In this document: in pieces, positions 10,893 to 21,540 of the stretch
How positions within the stretch are numbered: the stretch's first letter is position 1
Layout: the number at the start of each line of letters is the position of its first letter
Assembly (NCBI GenBank): GCA_964059195.1
Contig: CAXKWD010000006.1
Span: forward strand, 15,244,530 to 15,308,529
DNA length: 64,000 nt
Source of the DNA: Ectobius pallidus
Lineage: Eukaryota > Arthropoda > Insecta > Blattodea > Ectobiidae
Reading direction: 5' to 3'
Made by a program: the position numbers and the translations under genes
Notes under the pieces: generated by a model
Database searches by the model: none
What the model was told of the DNA's origin: nothing
Seen by the model: the letters and a program-made list of their open reading frames with translations, nothing else

Positions 10893-11123
10893 TTACTTTG
10901 TAAAGATTGCACTTGTACTGTTTGTCAAATTGAAAGGGGCCAACTCTTCCTGTTTTTGAACAAGTCTGGAAACCAGTTTTGTCTGCATTAAAAATTCTAT
11001 GTCAGCAACAGTTTCCATTAATATTTGGGTCTTGACAGGAAAACGTTTCTTTGCATCTGCATTAACGAATAATAAATTTTCTTCTTCTTTTGTTTTTAAA
11101 TAGTTTAAAGGCCCATTTTGCAT
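10893..11123 (-). pseudogene. Possible helix-turn-helix fragment of a pogo/Tigger-like transposase
   Basis: The 76-residue frame contains KTKEEENLL followed by KKRFPVKTQILMETVADI. Spacing between the E-E-E-x-x-L helix and the aromatic-P-V-x-x-x-x-L helix resembles the DNA-binding region of pogo/CENP-B-like transposases. No DDE domain follows and no TIRs were found around it. The assignment is weak; it could be chance similarity. Confidence 0.3.
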
Positions 11124-11805
11124 GTCATAGAAACCTTACATTTTACTTTATTGGACAGGTAGCTCAGAGAAACATAAAAACCTTGAGAAGCTTTTTAAGA
11201 CTGCAACTTTCATTTACAGCATTTACTGCATTTGACCACCATAGTCTCTTCAGAATACTAGAATAGCTGCTTTATCTCCTGTTGTGTGTCAGGAACATGA
11301 TTTTCATTTAATCCACCCATTTTATTCACTAATTGTAGAAGAAAAGTGAAATTATAAGCTTGTGTTTTATGTAGGTTATTACTGAGTTTGAGGGAAACCA
11401 GTTAATGAACACCAATTCAAGTGTTCAACTCCTGGTTCCAAGTAACTAATGATGAAGGTCTTCACTTCACTTCACGATTCCCAATAATTTTTCCACACAA
11501 ATACTCCATTTCATTTAAATATAAAATCAGGTAAGCTGATGTAACAAAGTGCCAGAATGCTTTTGTTTAATCAGTTATAATTCAATTATGATATGCAGAA
11601 AATTAATTTTTTTTTTTTATAAATCAATTTCCGAGTTAAGCTCCAGATTGATACATTAAGCAGGACTTACAGAAGAACAAAGGTCTAGTTTAAAAAAAAA
11701 AAAACAGATTAATATCGTCCAGCACTAGCAGAACTATACAGATTTGTGATATCTTGATACTCGCACACTCATATAAAAATAAAAATAAATAATAAAAAAA
11801 CAATC
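11124..11805. other. No recognisable gene
   Basis: AT-rich with A and T runs at 11,610-11,620 and 11,692-11,704. No frame of note and no paired repeats seen. Confidence 0.4.
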
Positions 11806-11880
11806 AAATTGGTTGGTGACGGGATTTGAACTAGGACCTCCAGAATGTGAGTCCTAGTCCTCACTCAGTTTGACAATCGA
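11806..11880 (-). repeat. tRNA-like repeat head
   Basis: On the minus strand the run GGTCCTAGTTCAAATCCCGT is a good B box with T-arm bases on either side, preceded by an anticodon-arm-like stretch. An A box is poor. A SINE head or tRNA pseudogene is more likely than a gene. Confidence 0.4.
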
Positions 11881-12463
11881 GTTTGATAAGTATATGTGAA
11901 ATAACAGAGTTATTTGTCTTAGCCATCAATATATAAACACACTGGATCGCTAACAGCAGTGGCTCAGAGTGCCGGAAAACGGTCCCACCACTACGCGCCT
12001 ACCCCAGAGATGCCAACCTTGAAAGGTGGTTATCAGTAGTGTGAGTCTAATTGGATGGGGGGGGGGGCAATGTTTCGGGCAAATTAATATATGCGTCTTC
12101 TTGTGCTGTCCCTTGACGCGTCCGTACTCTTAATGTTTTTTTGAGATCTCATGGCGTCTACAGTCATCGCGTCCTCCATGTTTAACCGAAAAGTCACAAC
12201 TACAGGTTTCACAAAATACGTGATTCGGTGAAATTTTTGAAGGTCCGAGGCAAGGAAACTCTTCCGTATACTGCTTTCAATACTGCTGGTTTGCCGCAGT
12301 TCGTTTTTGTCCGTCAGACTCATCACTGGTTTTATGTTTACACGACATATTTCCTCAGTATTCTACTTGCACTGCAACACTCAATAAAACTTCTAGCAAG
12401 CAACAGCATCGGCAGTCGTCAGCGGCATTACAGTGAAAATGAAAAAGAGAAAATACGTTAACA

Positions 12464-12517
12464 CCAAAGATGTTATAACTACAATTATGTTATAACTGTA
12501 AGATATAACATCTTTGG
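12464..12517. repeat. Short perfect palindrome (14-bp arms)
   Basis: CCAAAGATGTTATA at 12,464-12,477 is exactly reversed and complemented at 12,504-12,517. The outer bases GTTAACA and TTAACAC extend the symmetry. The 26-base loop repeats GTTATAACT-like runs. It may be the remains of a short hairpin MITE. Confidence 0.6.
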
Positions 12518-12793
12518 TTAACACACACTCACGTCAGAGATTGCAGTGTTCAATGTCGCCAACACAACGGGTGTTTTCTTTTACAAACTATTTCTCATGA
12601 TAACAGTTGGCATCTCTGCTGACAAATTCATTAACTTTTTTGTTGTTCGCGGGAGAAACGATAAACTTAAAAAATAGACATTGGGATTCGTAAAATCCGT
12701 AATATTCAGTACAATTTCCGTATTGCCGTAGCAAATTCAAGAAAATCGTAGAAACTACGGAAATTCCGTAGCAGTTGGCATCTCTACTACCCC

Positions 12794-12897
12794 CACCATT
12801 GGAAGGCAAGACGCACGAGCAACTGCATTATTTAAAATGGTGCAGTCCCTATGTTGTCGTTGTATTATGCTTGCTCGAATTGTATATTGCATTATTA
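12794..12897 (-). mobile_element. P-type transposon, terminal segment (outermost piece of the nest)
   Basis: This segment is the reverse complement of 29,045-29,146 with scattered differences. It starts CACCATTGGAAGGCAAGACG, which looks like an element terminus. It continues, after removal of two insertions, at 19,704-19,724 and 21,541-21,841, exactly as the uninterrupted copy at 28.8-29.15 kb does. It is non-coding 3' sequence of the transposon. Confidence 0.7.
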
Positions 12898-12992
12898 TTA
12901 TTATTATTATTTTTTATTTATTTATTTATACTGGCGCAGTTAAGGCCATAAGGCCTTTTCTTCCACTGCACCAGTAAAATTATACATATCTA

Positions 12993-15221
12993 TCTATATT
13001 AATAAAAGGAAGTGTCTGTCCTCCGTCTGTCTGTCTTCCGTCTATCTGTCTTCCGTCTGTCTGTCCGCGATGCCCAGCGAAATCTACTCAACGCAGAGAT
13101 CTGAAATTTTATACATAGGCGGACTAAAGGGTCGGAATGTGCACCTCGAAGCCGGAATTTTAATTTTCGCTTTAGTTCGTGAGTTATGAGTGAAAACCGG
13201 GCAGAAAACGTGTATTTTTTGCGATTTCGAAGCATCAGTTTCAGTAATATATTTCAATGTTAAATCAATTACAGCTGGCTTTGGCTATTTTTGTCATCAT
13301 ACCTCATAGCCTACCTTGGAAATAAAAGCATCGCGATCGCTTGATTTTTTAAGTCCATCGTGAACGATTCATTTGTTTAGAGTGTCAAGGCCCACAGATA
13401 TATGAAATTTTCAACCTACACGTAAGAAGGATATCAACATAGGCTTAATTATGGTCAAACATTGTTCGATTTGAACGAAACTCACTATACAGGGGTTTTC
13501 TGAGCCAAGGAACTGGAACCTGAGGTCGCTTTTCCTACCAGGGGACGCTACCTAATCGTGGAATACACTCCACGTGATTTAGGTGTTAATAAATATAATG
13601 ATTTAACTATTATGCACTTAAGTTTAGAAATAATTATCGCGGGGGAAGCCGCGGGCATAATAATAAAAGGACGTGTTTGTCTGTCTGTCCGCGATGCCCA
13701 GCGAAATCTACTGAACGCAGACATCTGAAATTTTAAACATAGATGGACTGAAAGGTGGGCGAATGCACCTCGAAGCCGGATTTTTAATTTTAGCTTTCGT
13801 TCGCGAGTTATGAGTGAAAAACTGGCAGAAAACGTGATTTTAGCGCTGTCGAAGCATCAGATTTCAGTAATAGGCCTACATTTCAATGTCAAATCAATTG
13901 CATTTGGCTTTGGCTATTTTTGTCATACCGTGGAAATAAAAGCATCGCGATCGCTTGAATGTTGTAAGCCCACGCTGATGCATTTGTTTAGAATGCCAAG
14001 GCCCGTAGACATACGAAATCTTCAACCTACACGGAAGAGGGATAATCAACATAGACCTAAATATGATTAAACATTGTTCGATTTGGACGAAACTCACTAT
14101 ACAGGGATTTTCTGGGTCAAGGAACTCGAATCTGAGATCGCTTTTGCCAGGCGACGCTATCTAATCGTGGTATGTAGTCCACGTGATTTAGGTGTTAATA
14201 AATATAATGATTTAACTATTATGCTCTTAATTTAATTTTTTTAAATAATTATCGCGGGCGAAGCCGCGGGCACATGCTATCTTAAAATAATAAAAGAACG
14301 TGTTTGTCTGTCTGTCCACGATGCCAAGCGAAATCTACTGAACGCAGAGATCTGAAATTTTAAACATAGATGGGCTGAAAGGTGGGCGAATGCGCATCGA
14401 AGCCGGATTATTAATTTTAGCTTTCGTTCGCGAGTTGTAAGTGAAAAACTGGCAGAAAACGTGATTTTAGCGCTGTCGAAGCATCAGATTTCAGTAATAC
14501 ATTTCAATGTTAAATCAATTGCAGTTGGCTTTGGCTATTTTTGTCATACCGTGGTAATAAAAGAATCGCGATCGCTAGAATGTTGTAAGCCCACGCTGGT
14601 CGATTCATTTGTTTAGAATGTCAAGGCCCGTAGACATATGACATTTTCAACCTACACGGAAGAGGGATAATCAACATAGACCTAAATATGGTTAAACATC
14701 GTTCGATTTGGACGAAGCTCACTATACAGGGATTTTCTGGGCCAAGGAACTCGAATCTGAGATCGCTTTTACCAGGCGACGCTATCTAATCGTGACATGT
14801 AGTCCACGTGATTTAGGTGTTAATAAATATAATGATTTAACTATTATGCTCTTAATTTTTAATTCTTGAAATAATTATCGCGGGCGATCGCTTGATTTTG
14901 TAAGTCCATCCTGGACGATTCATTTGTTTAGAATATCAAGGCCCGAAGACATATGAAATTTTCAACCTACACGGAAGAGGGATAATCAATGTAGGCCTAA
15001 ATATGGTCAAACATTGTTCGATTTGGACGAAACTCACTGTACAGGGGTATTCTGGACCAAGGCACTCGAATCTGAGGTCGCTTTTACCAGGCGACGCTAT
15101 CTAATCGTGGTATGTAGTCCACGTGATTTAGGTGTTAATAAATATAATGATTTAACTATTATGCTCTTAATTTTTAATTTTTGAAATAATTATCGCGGGC
15201 GAAGCCGCGGGCACATGCTAG
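12993..15221 (+). mobile_element. Helitron-type block, 3.5 tandem monomers
   Basis: The block starts TCTATATTAATAAAAGGA after an A and ends in the hairpin GCGGGCGAAGCCGCGGGC, a spacer CACATG and CTAG before a T. These are the 5'-TC, hairpin and CTRR-3' marks of Helitrons, inserted between A and T without duplication. Monomers of about 600-660 bp run 12,993-13,656, 13,657-14,279, 14,280-14,886 and a 5'-truncated 14,887-15,221. Each carries GTCTGTCTGTCC near the start and ACGTGATTTAGGTGTTAATA near the end. No Rep/helicase frame is present, so it is non-autonomous. Its target is the 3' UTR of the LINE. Confidence 0.85.
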
Positions 15222-15346
15222 TCGTAAATAATACATACTACAAACAATACAAGAATTGATAAATTATAAATTAAAACTAAACATGCTACAGACAATAAAA
15301 TTACAAGTATTTAATTACAAGTTTGATAAACTAAACTAAAATAAAA

Positions 15347-15838
15347 TTAATGACTAATAAAATAGATATTCAACTTATTTCTAAATTGTGGTACATTTCG
15401 ACAGTCTCTGATATGACAAGGCAACGGATTCCAAAAGGGAGGAATTGATACACTAAAATATGAGGAATAGAATGATGTTGTATGTCGGGGAATAAGCAGT
15501 AGATTTTGGTTATGCGTTCGTGAGGTCGAAAGGAGATTAAAACGAGAGTGTAAGTAAGAAGGAGAGGAAGATAATAATATGTTATAAAGAAAGATAAGAG
15601 AATGGATCATTCTTTGTTGTTTGAGGCGCATCCATGACAAGGTGTGAAAAGATGGCGTCACGTGGTCAAATCGTCTGATATTACAGATAAATCTAACACA
15701 AGCGTTATGAGCATGCTGAAGTCTGTCAGTAAGGCTGGTGTTTAAGTTGGTCAACAGAATATCACAGTAATCGAAATGAGGCATCACTAGCGCTTGGACT
15801 AGACGTTTCTTTAGTTCATTAGGGAGGAAGTCATTCAC
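15347..15838 (-). pseudogene. LINE ORF2, C-terminal region after RT
   Basis: The 163-residue frame holds the part that follows the polymerase: LVQALVMPHFDYCDILLTNL, then NACVRFICNIRRFDHVTP, LPCHIRDC and FRNKLNIYF at the end. This is typical of CR1/Jockey-group ORF2 ends, where the last helix precedes the stop. It is separated from the RT frame by a frameshift near 15,840-15,910. It belongs to the LINE spanning 12,898-19,703. Confidence 0.75.
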
Positions 15839-15910
15839 AGTTTTTAGAGAATGGAGTAATGAATATACCTTTTTACAGACGAGTGATACTTGAGTGTTCC
15901 AATTTAGATC

Positions 15911-16984
15911 TCAATCCATAAAGACGCCAAGATTTTTTACCGATGAGCTGTAGTTTATAGGAGTGCCATTAATTAGCACGCGCGGTATGGTATGAATATT
16001 TACTGTACTTATCAAACGCTGATGTCCCATTACAATTGCTTGCAATTTTCCTGAGTTTAAGGTAAGTCCAAAATTGTCTGTCCATTTGCAAACTGAAGCC
16101 AAGTCTTCATTGAGTTTCGTCAGTGCGTCGTTGATAAAGTCAGTAGTGGAATGAATGTATAGCTGTAAATCATCAGCATACAGGTGATATCTACAATGCT
16201 TTATTGTTTTGGTTACATCATTAATATATATGCTAAAAAGTAAGAGTCCTAGGATTGAGCCCTGGGGGACACCAGCCCTCCCGAAATGCCAAGAAGAAAA
16301 ACGATCACCTACTAAAACATATTGTTGGCGTTCGCGAAGGTAGGAGTCGAACCAGGATATGACGCTTCCAGAACAGTTCCATCTTTTAAGCTTACATATT
16401 AGAATATCAATGTCTACTGTGTCGAAAGCCTTACTGAAATCTAGTAATGTTAGTATGGTTAGTTTACGTTGGTCAGTAGCTTCACGTATGTCTTCACTGA
16501 TTTTTAACAGAGCCGATGTCGTGCTATGGCCAGTCCTAAATCCTGATTGGTAGTCATCAAGTATATGATGTTCACGTAAGTAGTCAGAAAATTGTCTGTG
16601 TACAATGCGTTCCAATGCTTTTGATAAAGTAGGAAGGATACTTATTGGTCTGTAATCATTGTTAGTAGTTGGAGTATTGTTTTTAGGTAGTGGTCTGATA
16701 ATAGCTTGTTTCCACAATGTCGGGTATGTAGAAGTCATGAGTGAAGCATTAAAAACGTGAGTCACTGTCGGTAAAATTATGTTAATTATTCTTTTAAGTA
16801 GGGTTATGTTGATACCATCTACTCCTACAGCTTTCGTACTTATACGGTTAAGTGCTGTCGTTACGTCTTCTGGTGTGATATAGGAGAAATTAAATTTTTC
16901 TTCTGTCAAGAGAGTAGCTTCTTGTAATTCATTCATTGTCTGCAGTTTTGTGATTTCATTTAGAGTCGAAGTCTGTACTGACAC
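15911..16984 (-). pseudogene. LINE ORF2, reverse-transcriptase domain
   Basis: The frame of 357 residues shows RT motifs in order: KAVGVDGIN at 51-59, YRPISILP at 111-118, SGFRTGHST near 147-155, TLLDFSKAFDTVD with the catalytic aspartate at 182, GVPQGSILG at 238-246 and YADD at 269-272. Downstream is LGVFMD, where the frame shifts. The sequence upstream of the first ATG stays open through the linker up to the Helitron insertion at 17,083, so the ATG is not a real start. Polymerase residues are intact but the element is dead because of frameshifts and insertions. Confidence 0.85.
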
Positions 16985-17082
16985 AAAGTGTTCGTTGAGA
17001 GTTTCTACCTGAGCATTTGTATGTACTAAACCTATTGTTCTAAGTTTTCTCCACAGGTCAGACGGGTTTGAATTCGGTCCAA

Positions 17083-18058
17083 TCTATATATATAAAAATG
17101 AATGTATGTGTGTGTGTGTGTGTGTCCTTTATGCATTACTACACCATTCATCCGATCCCCATGAAACTTTGGGAAGTTGTTGAGTGCATTCCCGGGAAGG
17201 TTTCTGGCATATTACATTTTTAATTTTTCCTTTCGTTCGTGAGTTATGAGTGAAAAACGGGCAAAAAACTTGTATTTTTTGCGTTTTCGAAGCATCGTTT
17301 TCAGTAATACCATTCAATGTCAAATCAATTACAGTAGGCTTTGGCTATTTTTGTCATTCCTTGGAATAAAACTATCGCGATCGCTTGAATGTTGTAGCTC
17401 ACGCTGGTCGATTCATTTGTTTATAATGTCAAGGCACGCAGACATATGAAATTTTCAACCTACACCGAAGAGGATTATTATTATTATTATAAAAGGGATA
17501 ATCAATATAGGCCTCAATATGGTCAAACATTGTTCGATTTGGACGAAACTCACTATACAGGGGTCTTCTGGGCCAAGGACCTCGAATCTGAGGTCGCTTT
17601 TACCAGTCGACGCTATCTAATCGTGGTATGTAATTCACGTGATTTAGGTGTTAATAAATATAATGATTTAACTTTTATGCTCTTAATTTTTAATTTTTGA
17701 AATAATTATCGCGGGCAATCGCTTGATTTTGTAAGTCCATCCTTGACGATTCATTTGTTTAGAATATCAAGGCGCGCAGACGTATGAAATTTTCAACCTA
17801 CAGGGAAGAGGGATATTCAATATAGGCCTAAATATGGTCAAACATTGTTCGACTTGGACGAAACTTACTATGCAGGGGTTTTCTGGGCCAGGGAACTCTA
17901 ATCTGAGGTCGCTTTTACCAGTCGATGCTATCTGATCGTGGTATGTATAGGTAGTCCACGCGATTTAGGTGTTAATAAATATAATGATTTAACTATTATG
18001 CTCTTAATTTTTAATTTTTGAAATAATTATCGCGTGCAAAGACGCGGGCACACGCTAG
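17083..18058 (+). mobile_element. Helitron-type insertion, 976 bp, inside LINE ORF2
   Basis: Start TCTATATATATAAAAATGAA after AA; end CGCGTGCAAAGACGCGGGCA, then CACG and CTAG before T. One full monomer (17,083-17,717) is joined to a 5'-truncated second monomer (17,718-18,058). That internal joint is the same as the one at 14,886 in the neighbouring block. It splits the LINE linker between codons that read continuously once it is set aside (FYDL and IGPNS). A TG microsatellite lies near the 5' end. Confidence 0.85.
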
Positions 18059-18805
18059 TAAGGTCATAAAAATGTCTAAGTTTTGCATTTCTAATTGCTT
18101 GAGTCGTTTTGTTGTGTAAGTGCTTATAATAGTCATAATTTTCTTCAGTTTTGTCACTTCTGTACTATTTCAAAGCTGCATTTCTTTTTGTCATGATGTC
18201 ACGTATAGTATTATTCAACCAGGGGGAAGGGGCTTTCTTAACCCTTTTTGAGCGTATGCATGCTTGTCATATAACTTGGTTATGTATACATTCAGTAGGT
18301 CAATTTTATCGTCAACAGATTTTAACGTCCATATAGTTTCCCATTGTATTGATATTGCGTCTTCAATTAATGCATTGTCGTTTATTAATTTTAAGTCACA
18401 ATAAGTTATTTTCCTGGGTTTTGAACAGTTGAGATTGTATGCAAGATAGACAATGTCATGGTTTGAAATACCAGAAGCCATACATTGTCCATGAGTCAGT
18501 ATTCTGTCGGGTTTATTGGTAATTATTATGTCAAGTAAAGTATCAGTATTGTGACTGTGATGAGTTGGGTTGAGAGGAAGGACAGTCATATCGCAAGCAC
18601 GGAGCATTGTTAGTAACTGTTTCGTATTGTTGCAGCCAGTATCAACTAAATTAATATTTAAGTCACAAATCATAATCATGTGCTCATAATTTGCATGTGC
18701 ATTTACTAGTATGTTTTCAATTTCAATTAAGTCGTTAATTTTGGGAGGCTGATAGCAAACACAGAGTAAACATTTTTGAAAACGAGTTCTAACTTCTAGA
18801 CACAA
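18059..18805 (-). pseudogene. LINE ORF2, endonuclease C-terminal half and linker
   Basis: The frame 18,215-18,805 contains LLCVCYQPP, MIMICDLNINL (the GDFN-type block, here C-D-L-N) and MASGISNHDIVYLAY, where the SDH block reads SNH. Below 18,225 the frame changes to KAPSPWLNNTIRDIM, the usual W-x-N-x-x-I start of the linker, and one stop interrupts before 18,059. APE nucleases nick the target DNA for priming. Changed residues in two catalytic blocks suggest it was already inactive or has decayed. Confidence 0.75.
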
Positions 18806-19107
18806 AATTCAGCCTTCGCGTTGTACTCACCGGACGAAGCATAGATAATTTTCGGGTTAAGATCAGAACTGACATAGGCCGCAACGCCACCATCTCGTTT
18901 ATTGATACGGTCATTCAATACTAAAGAAAATCCATCTAGCTGGAATAAGGAGGAAGGTAAGGTAGGTTTTAGCCACGATTCCGAAATCAAGATAACGTGT
19001 ACATTTAAAACAGAAAACATTGCGTGAATTTCATCATAATGAGCAACTAGGCTTTGTGCGTTCAAATGCACCGCCAAGAGTGCGTAGGGGTGATTATTGC
19101 ATAGACT
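18796..19107 (-). pseudogene. LINE ORF2, endonuclease N-terminal part
   Basis: Translation gives AVHLNAQSLVAHYDEI, then VILISESWLKP with the catalytic glutamate (S-E-S-W-L) and RDGGVAAYV. These are the first blocks of an APE-type endonuclease. The frame overlaps the next piece by ten bases in another frame, so a small indel separates them. Residues right of 19,107 come from a SINE and are not part of the protein. Confidence 0.75.
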
Positions 19108-19435
19108 TGTGCCGTGGGTGAGTCGGTAGCGCACCTGCCTTCCACTCCGGCGGCCCGGGTTCGATTCCCGGCCGGGTCGGGGATTTTTCAGTAGTGGAAA
19201 ATCCCTATCCCGGGTTCAGGACTGGGTAGGTTAAGTCTTAGGTTAAGAAAATGCACATTGTGCGCGATTCCTTAATTATTAAAGGAGGTGTAAGCTGGGG
19301 AGGAATTCCATCTCCTCCGGCAGACATAGAAAGAAGAGGTCACTGCCCCGTTCATTTTCAGAGACTGTCAAAGGACCACCTGTGTCGACCACTGTTGCCA
19401 GCTTGAGACTTATGACTAAGAGTATCTAGCTAACC
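19108..19435 (+). mobile_element. tRNA-Gly-like SINE (family B)
   Basis: The head reads like a glycine tRNA with anticodon-loop CTTCCAC: GTGGGTGAGTCGGTAGCGCA contains an A box and GGGTTCGATTCCCGG a perfect B box and T arm. The body includes TCCCGGGTTCAGGACTGGGT and CATCTCCTCCGGCAGACATA. It sits between the LINE's ORF1 end and its endonuclease. The right limit is uncertain; a weak AGACTT repeat may be the target duplication. It is a different family from the SINE at 6144. Confidence 0.65.
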
Positions 19436-19554
19436 TATTGTATGTTTTAAATTGAGTCTAATAATATAATTAAAAGAGAAACTAATAATAAGGTATAGAA
19501 AAAAATAATAAGACAAGACATGTCCAAAACATGCTCTAGGCTTATATCTAATCT

Positions 19555-19703
19555 AAATCTCTTGGACTATTAATCCGCCGCTTTTCTTCCCCAACTTTCG
19601 CTATGACAGCACCATCTACTGTCCACACATTCTTCATACCATACTGGCTAATAGTGTCTTGTAGCAGCTTGTGGCGCGCTCTGGTGAGGTCTTCGTGAAC
19701 AAC
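19555..19703 (-). pseudogene. LINE ORF1, C-terminal end
   Basis: One minus-strand frame reads VHEDLTRARHKLLQ, then QYGMKNVWTVDGAVIAKVGE. This is the pattern of the ORF1 C-terminal domain of insect LINEs (N-E-x-L-T...K-x-V-W-T-x-x-G-x-I-x-V). It is cut at 19,703 by the 5' truncation of the LINE. ORF1 lies upstream of ORF2 as expected. Confidence 0.6.
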
Positions 19704-19973
19704 TTAAGTGGTATGAAGGTAAAATAAATGGTGCAAAAATACGTTGCACAAACTTTCTCGCATATACGTGTTAAAAGCTAGCACAGAAAAAATTAAATTA
19801 AAAAGACAATTAAATGTTATTTATTACATTTTCATAAAACTAAGAAGTATCTAGAACGGAAACCATCAGAGTCGATCTTCATGTTTAATACTTTTACCGT
19901 GAAATAATAGGCTAATAATAATAATGAATGACAGTAAAACTGCATATTATTAGTACTACTAGTATTACTACGG

Positions 19974-20146
19974 GAAAATTCAAATATAAGTCGCACCTTG
20001 GGATAAATCGGCCCCACCCAACCCACCCACCAATACAAGGTCAGTTGGTCACTCTGCTTCGCGTAGAAACAATATACATCACAGTCCATGCAAATGTGAA
20101 TATCGAATGGACGGAGCTTAAGGGGCGACTTATATTTGAATTTCGC
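19974..20146. repeat. Short inverted-repeat element
   Basis: AAATTCAAATATAAGTCGCA near 19,977 is mirrored by GCGACTTATATTTGAATTTC at 20,126-20,145. The centre holds a core also found at 6,690 and 32,520 (GTGATGT, TTTCT, GCGAAGCAG and GACCAACTG on the minus strand). It looks like a small MITE, class unknown. Confidence 0.6.
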
Positions 20147-20156
20147 TATAGGCTAC

Positions 20157-20465
20157 TAAAACTAAAACTAAACTCCGTGGCACTACATTCCTTTAGGGAT
20201 TTGGTCTACCAACCGACCGGTGTGTCATCTACCACAGGCAGATGGCAGGGTTGGGGCATGTGGTCAGCATGCCGACCCCCACGACCGTTAATGGTGGTTT
20301 CCATGACCGGAGCCGCTACTTCTCTATCAAGTAGCTCCTCAATTTGAATCACGAGGAAGTGTACCCCTACCAGACCCCTCAACCTCAGAAAAATCCAAGG
20401 ATGTACCGGGGATCGAACCCGGACCGACGGATCTGACGCTAACCACAAGACCACGCCAGCAGTCC
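20157..20465 (-). mobile_element. tRNA-derived SINE (family A), minus strand
   Basis: The reverse complement matches the SINE at 6144-6457 along its length: A box GGTCTTGTGGTTAGCGTCAG, B box GGTTCGATCCCCGG, ACCACCATTAACGG, and the 3' part ending CGGAGTTTAGTTTTAGTTTT. Divergence is higher than for the other complete copies. No clean target duplication was found. Confidence 0.85.
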
Positions 20466-20689
20466 TACTGCTATTACTACTTAGGTTATATTGCACGCTT
20501 TAACTGCATTGTAGGTCATGTAATGTGTTTAGTATGTTTGCGTGAACTATTAGTCTATTGTAACAACTCACTCGCGTCATCTGTTTCTATTGTTTAGTGA
20601 TGTATTCGTATGTGGCATTCAGTTTAAACGATTATAATATCCAGTGACGTAGCGGCGATGAGTTATGGAAAATAAGCAAGTCCTGCAAA

Positions 20690-20815
20690 CCCGGAGTTTG
20701 CTTTTGCGAACGAGGTAACCATGAAAAACCCAAGTCAATTTGGGCGGCCACGAGGTTTGATTTGAACTCAGGACCTCTTCCCTGTTAGCCCATAGGCCTA
20801 CCACATCGCTGTAAT
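20690..20815 (-). repeat. tRNA-like repeat
   Basis: On the minus strand TGGTAGGCCTATGGGCTAAC resembles an A box and CCTGAGTTCAAATCAAACC a B box. The arms do not pair well enough for a tRNA gene. It is probably the head of another SINE family. Confidence 0.45.
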
Positions 20816-21540
20816 TGGTTTAGTGTGTTCAATGCGACTGAGCTAAACTGATTGCATTTCACAACAATAAGTACATTAGGCCTATAGTTTTCTTGTTGCT
20901 AGTGGCAACAAAATGCCATTCATATTTTAATTGATATGTATGTTCTGAAATTCGCATTTAAGCTGTACTTATTTCGTTTTTATCTTGATATCTATTAATT
21001 GTATAAAGAAATGTTTTAAACACAAAATGTTCATTTTAGTTTTCTCTACAACTTTACTGTGGTAAGTTTTCATGTATCACTTACTGTAATGGATATAATC
21101 TAGAAAAACTGAAAATGGATACGAATAAAGTACCCCTTAAGTCATTTTTGCAGAAATACAGATATAGCCATTTTATTACTCATAGATAAGAGTTTCCAAT
21201 TTTAAATTTTTATTAAAATCGTTAGAGCCATTTTTTCAAAAATCAAAAATTTTGAAAAAGTTTTCATGAAAAGTCCCCTTAATATTTCAGTTGTAAAGTT
21301 AAATTTCTGGGCGGTTCGACAAAATTTCGAAAAAGTCCTTATTTCAAAAAATTATGTAAATACAACGAGCCGTTTACCCGCTGTGCTTGTCCACAGACGG
21401 ACAGACGGACAGACGTCATTCCAAAAATACTTTTTTCGGTTTCTAGGCATCGTGAAACGTGCTCTCCCGGTGTTAACTCAACTTCGATTTTTTGTCACGA
21501 TCACAATACTTTCTCTATACTCCGTATAAGCGAGAAAGTA

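Larger units (their letters stand above)
12898..19703 (-). mobile_element. LINE inserted in P-type remnant; carries two Helitron blocks and a SINE
   Basis: The element lies on the minus strand. Its 3' tail is the ATT repeat at 12,891-12,912 and its 5' truncation point is 19,703, inside ORF1. Borders are fixed by the empty relative at 29,030-29,050, where GCATTATT and TTAAGTGGTATG are contiguous. The LINE proper is about 3.3 kb once the Helitron blocks (12,993-15,221 and 17,083-18,058) and the SINE (from 19,108) are set aside. Coding order right to left: ORF1 end, endonuclease, linker, RT, ORF2 tail. The 3' UTR contains CCAGTAAAATTATACATATC. Confidence 0.8.
19725..21540. mobile_element. 1.8-kb insertion of unknown class in P-type remnant
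   Basis: The borders come from comparison with 29,010-29,035, where GGTAAAA runs straight into the P-type sequence. GTAAAA stands on both sides and may be the target duplication. Inverted pieces ACTTTCTCGCATATACG (19,757) and CGTATAAGCGAGAAAGT (21,523) lie near the ends. The right part contains GACGGACAGACGGACAGACG and AT-rich sequence. A short inverted repeat, a family A SINE and a tRNA-like repeat lie inside. No coding frame was recognised. Confidence 0.55.

Noticed and set aside
12084..12326. 80-codon minus frame with NMEDAMTVDAMRSQ in CpG-richer sequence
   Set aside because: No splice donor or acceptor of quality, no known family, no conserved motif. Could be a first exon, but unsupported.
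13000..13235. Minus frame ending in repeated TDRRKTDRR
   Set aside because: Encoded by the GTCTGTCTGTCC repeats at the 5' end of a Helitron monomer.
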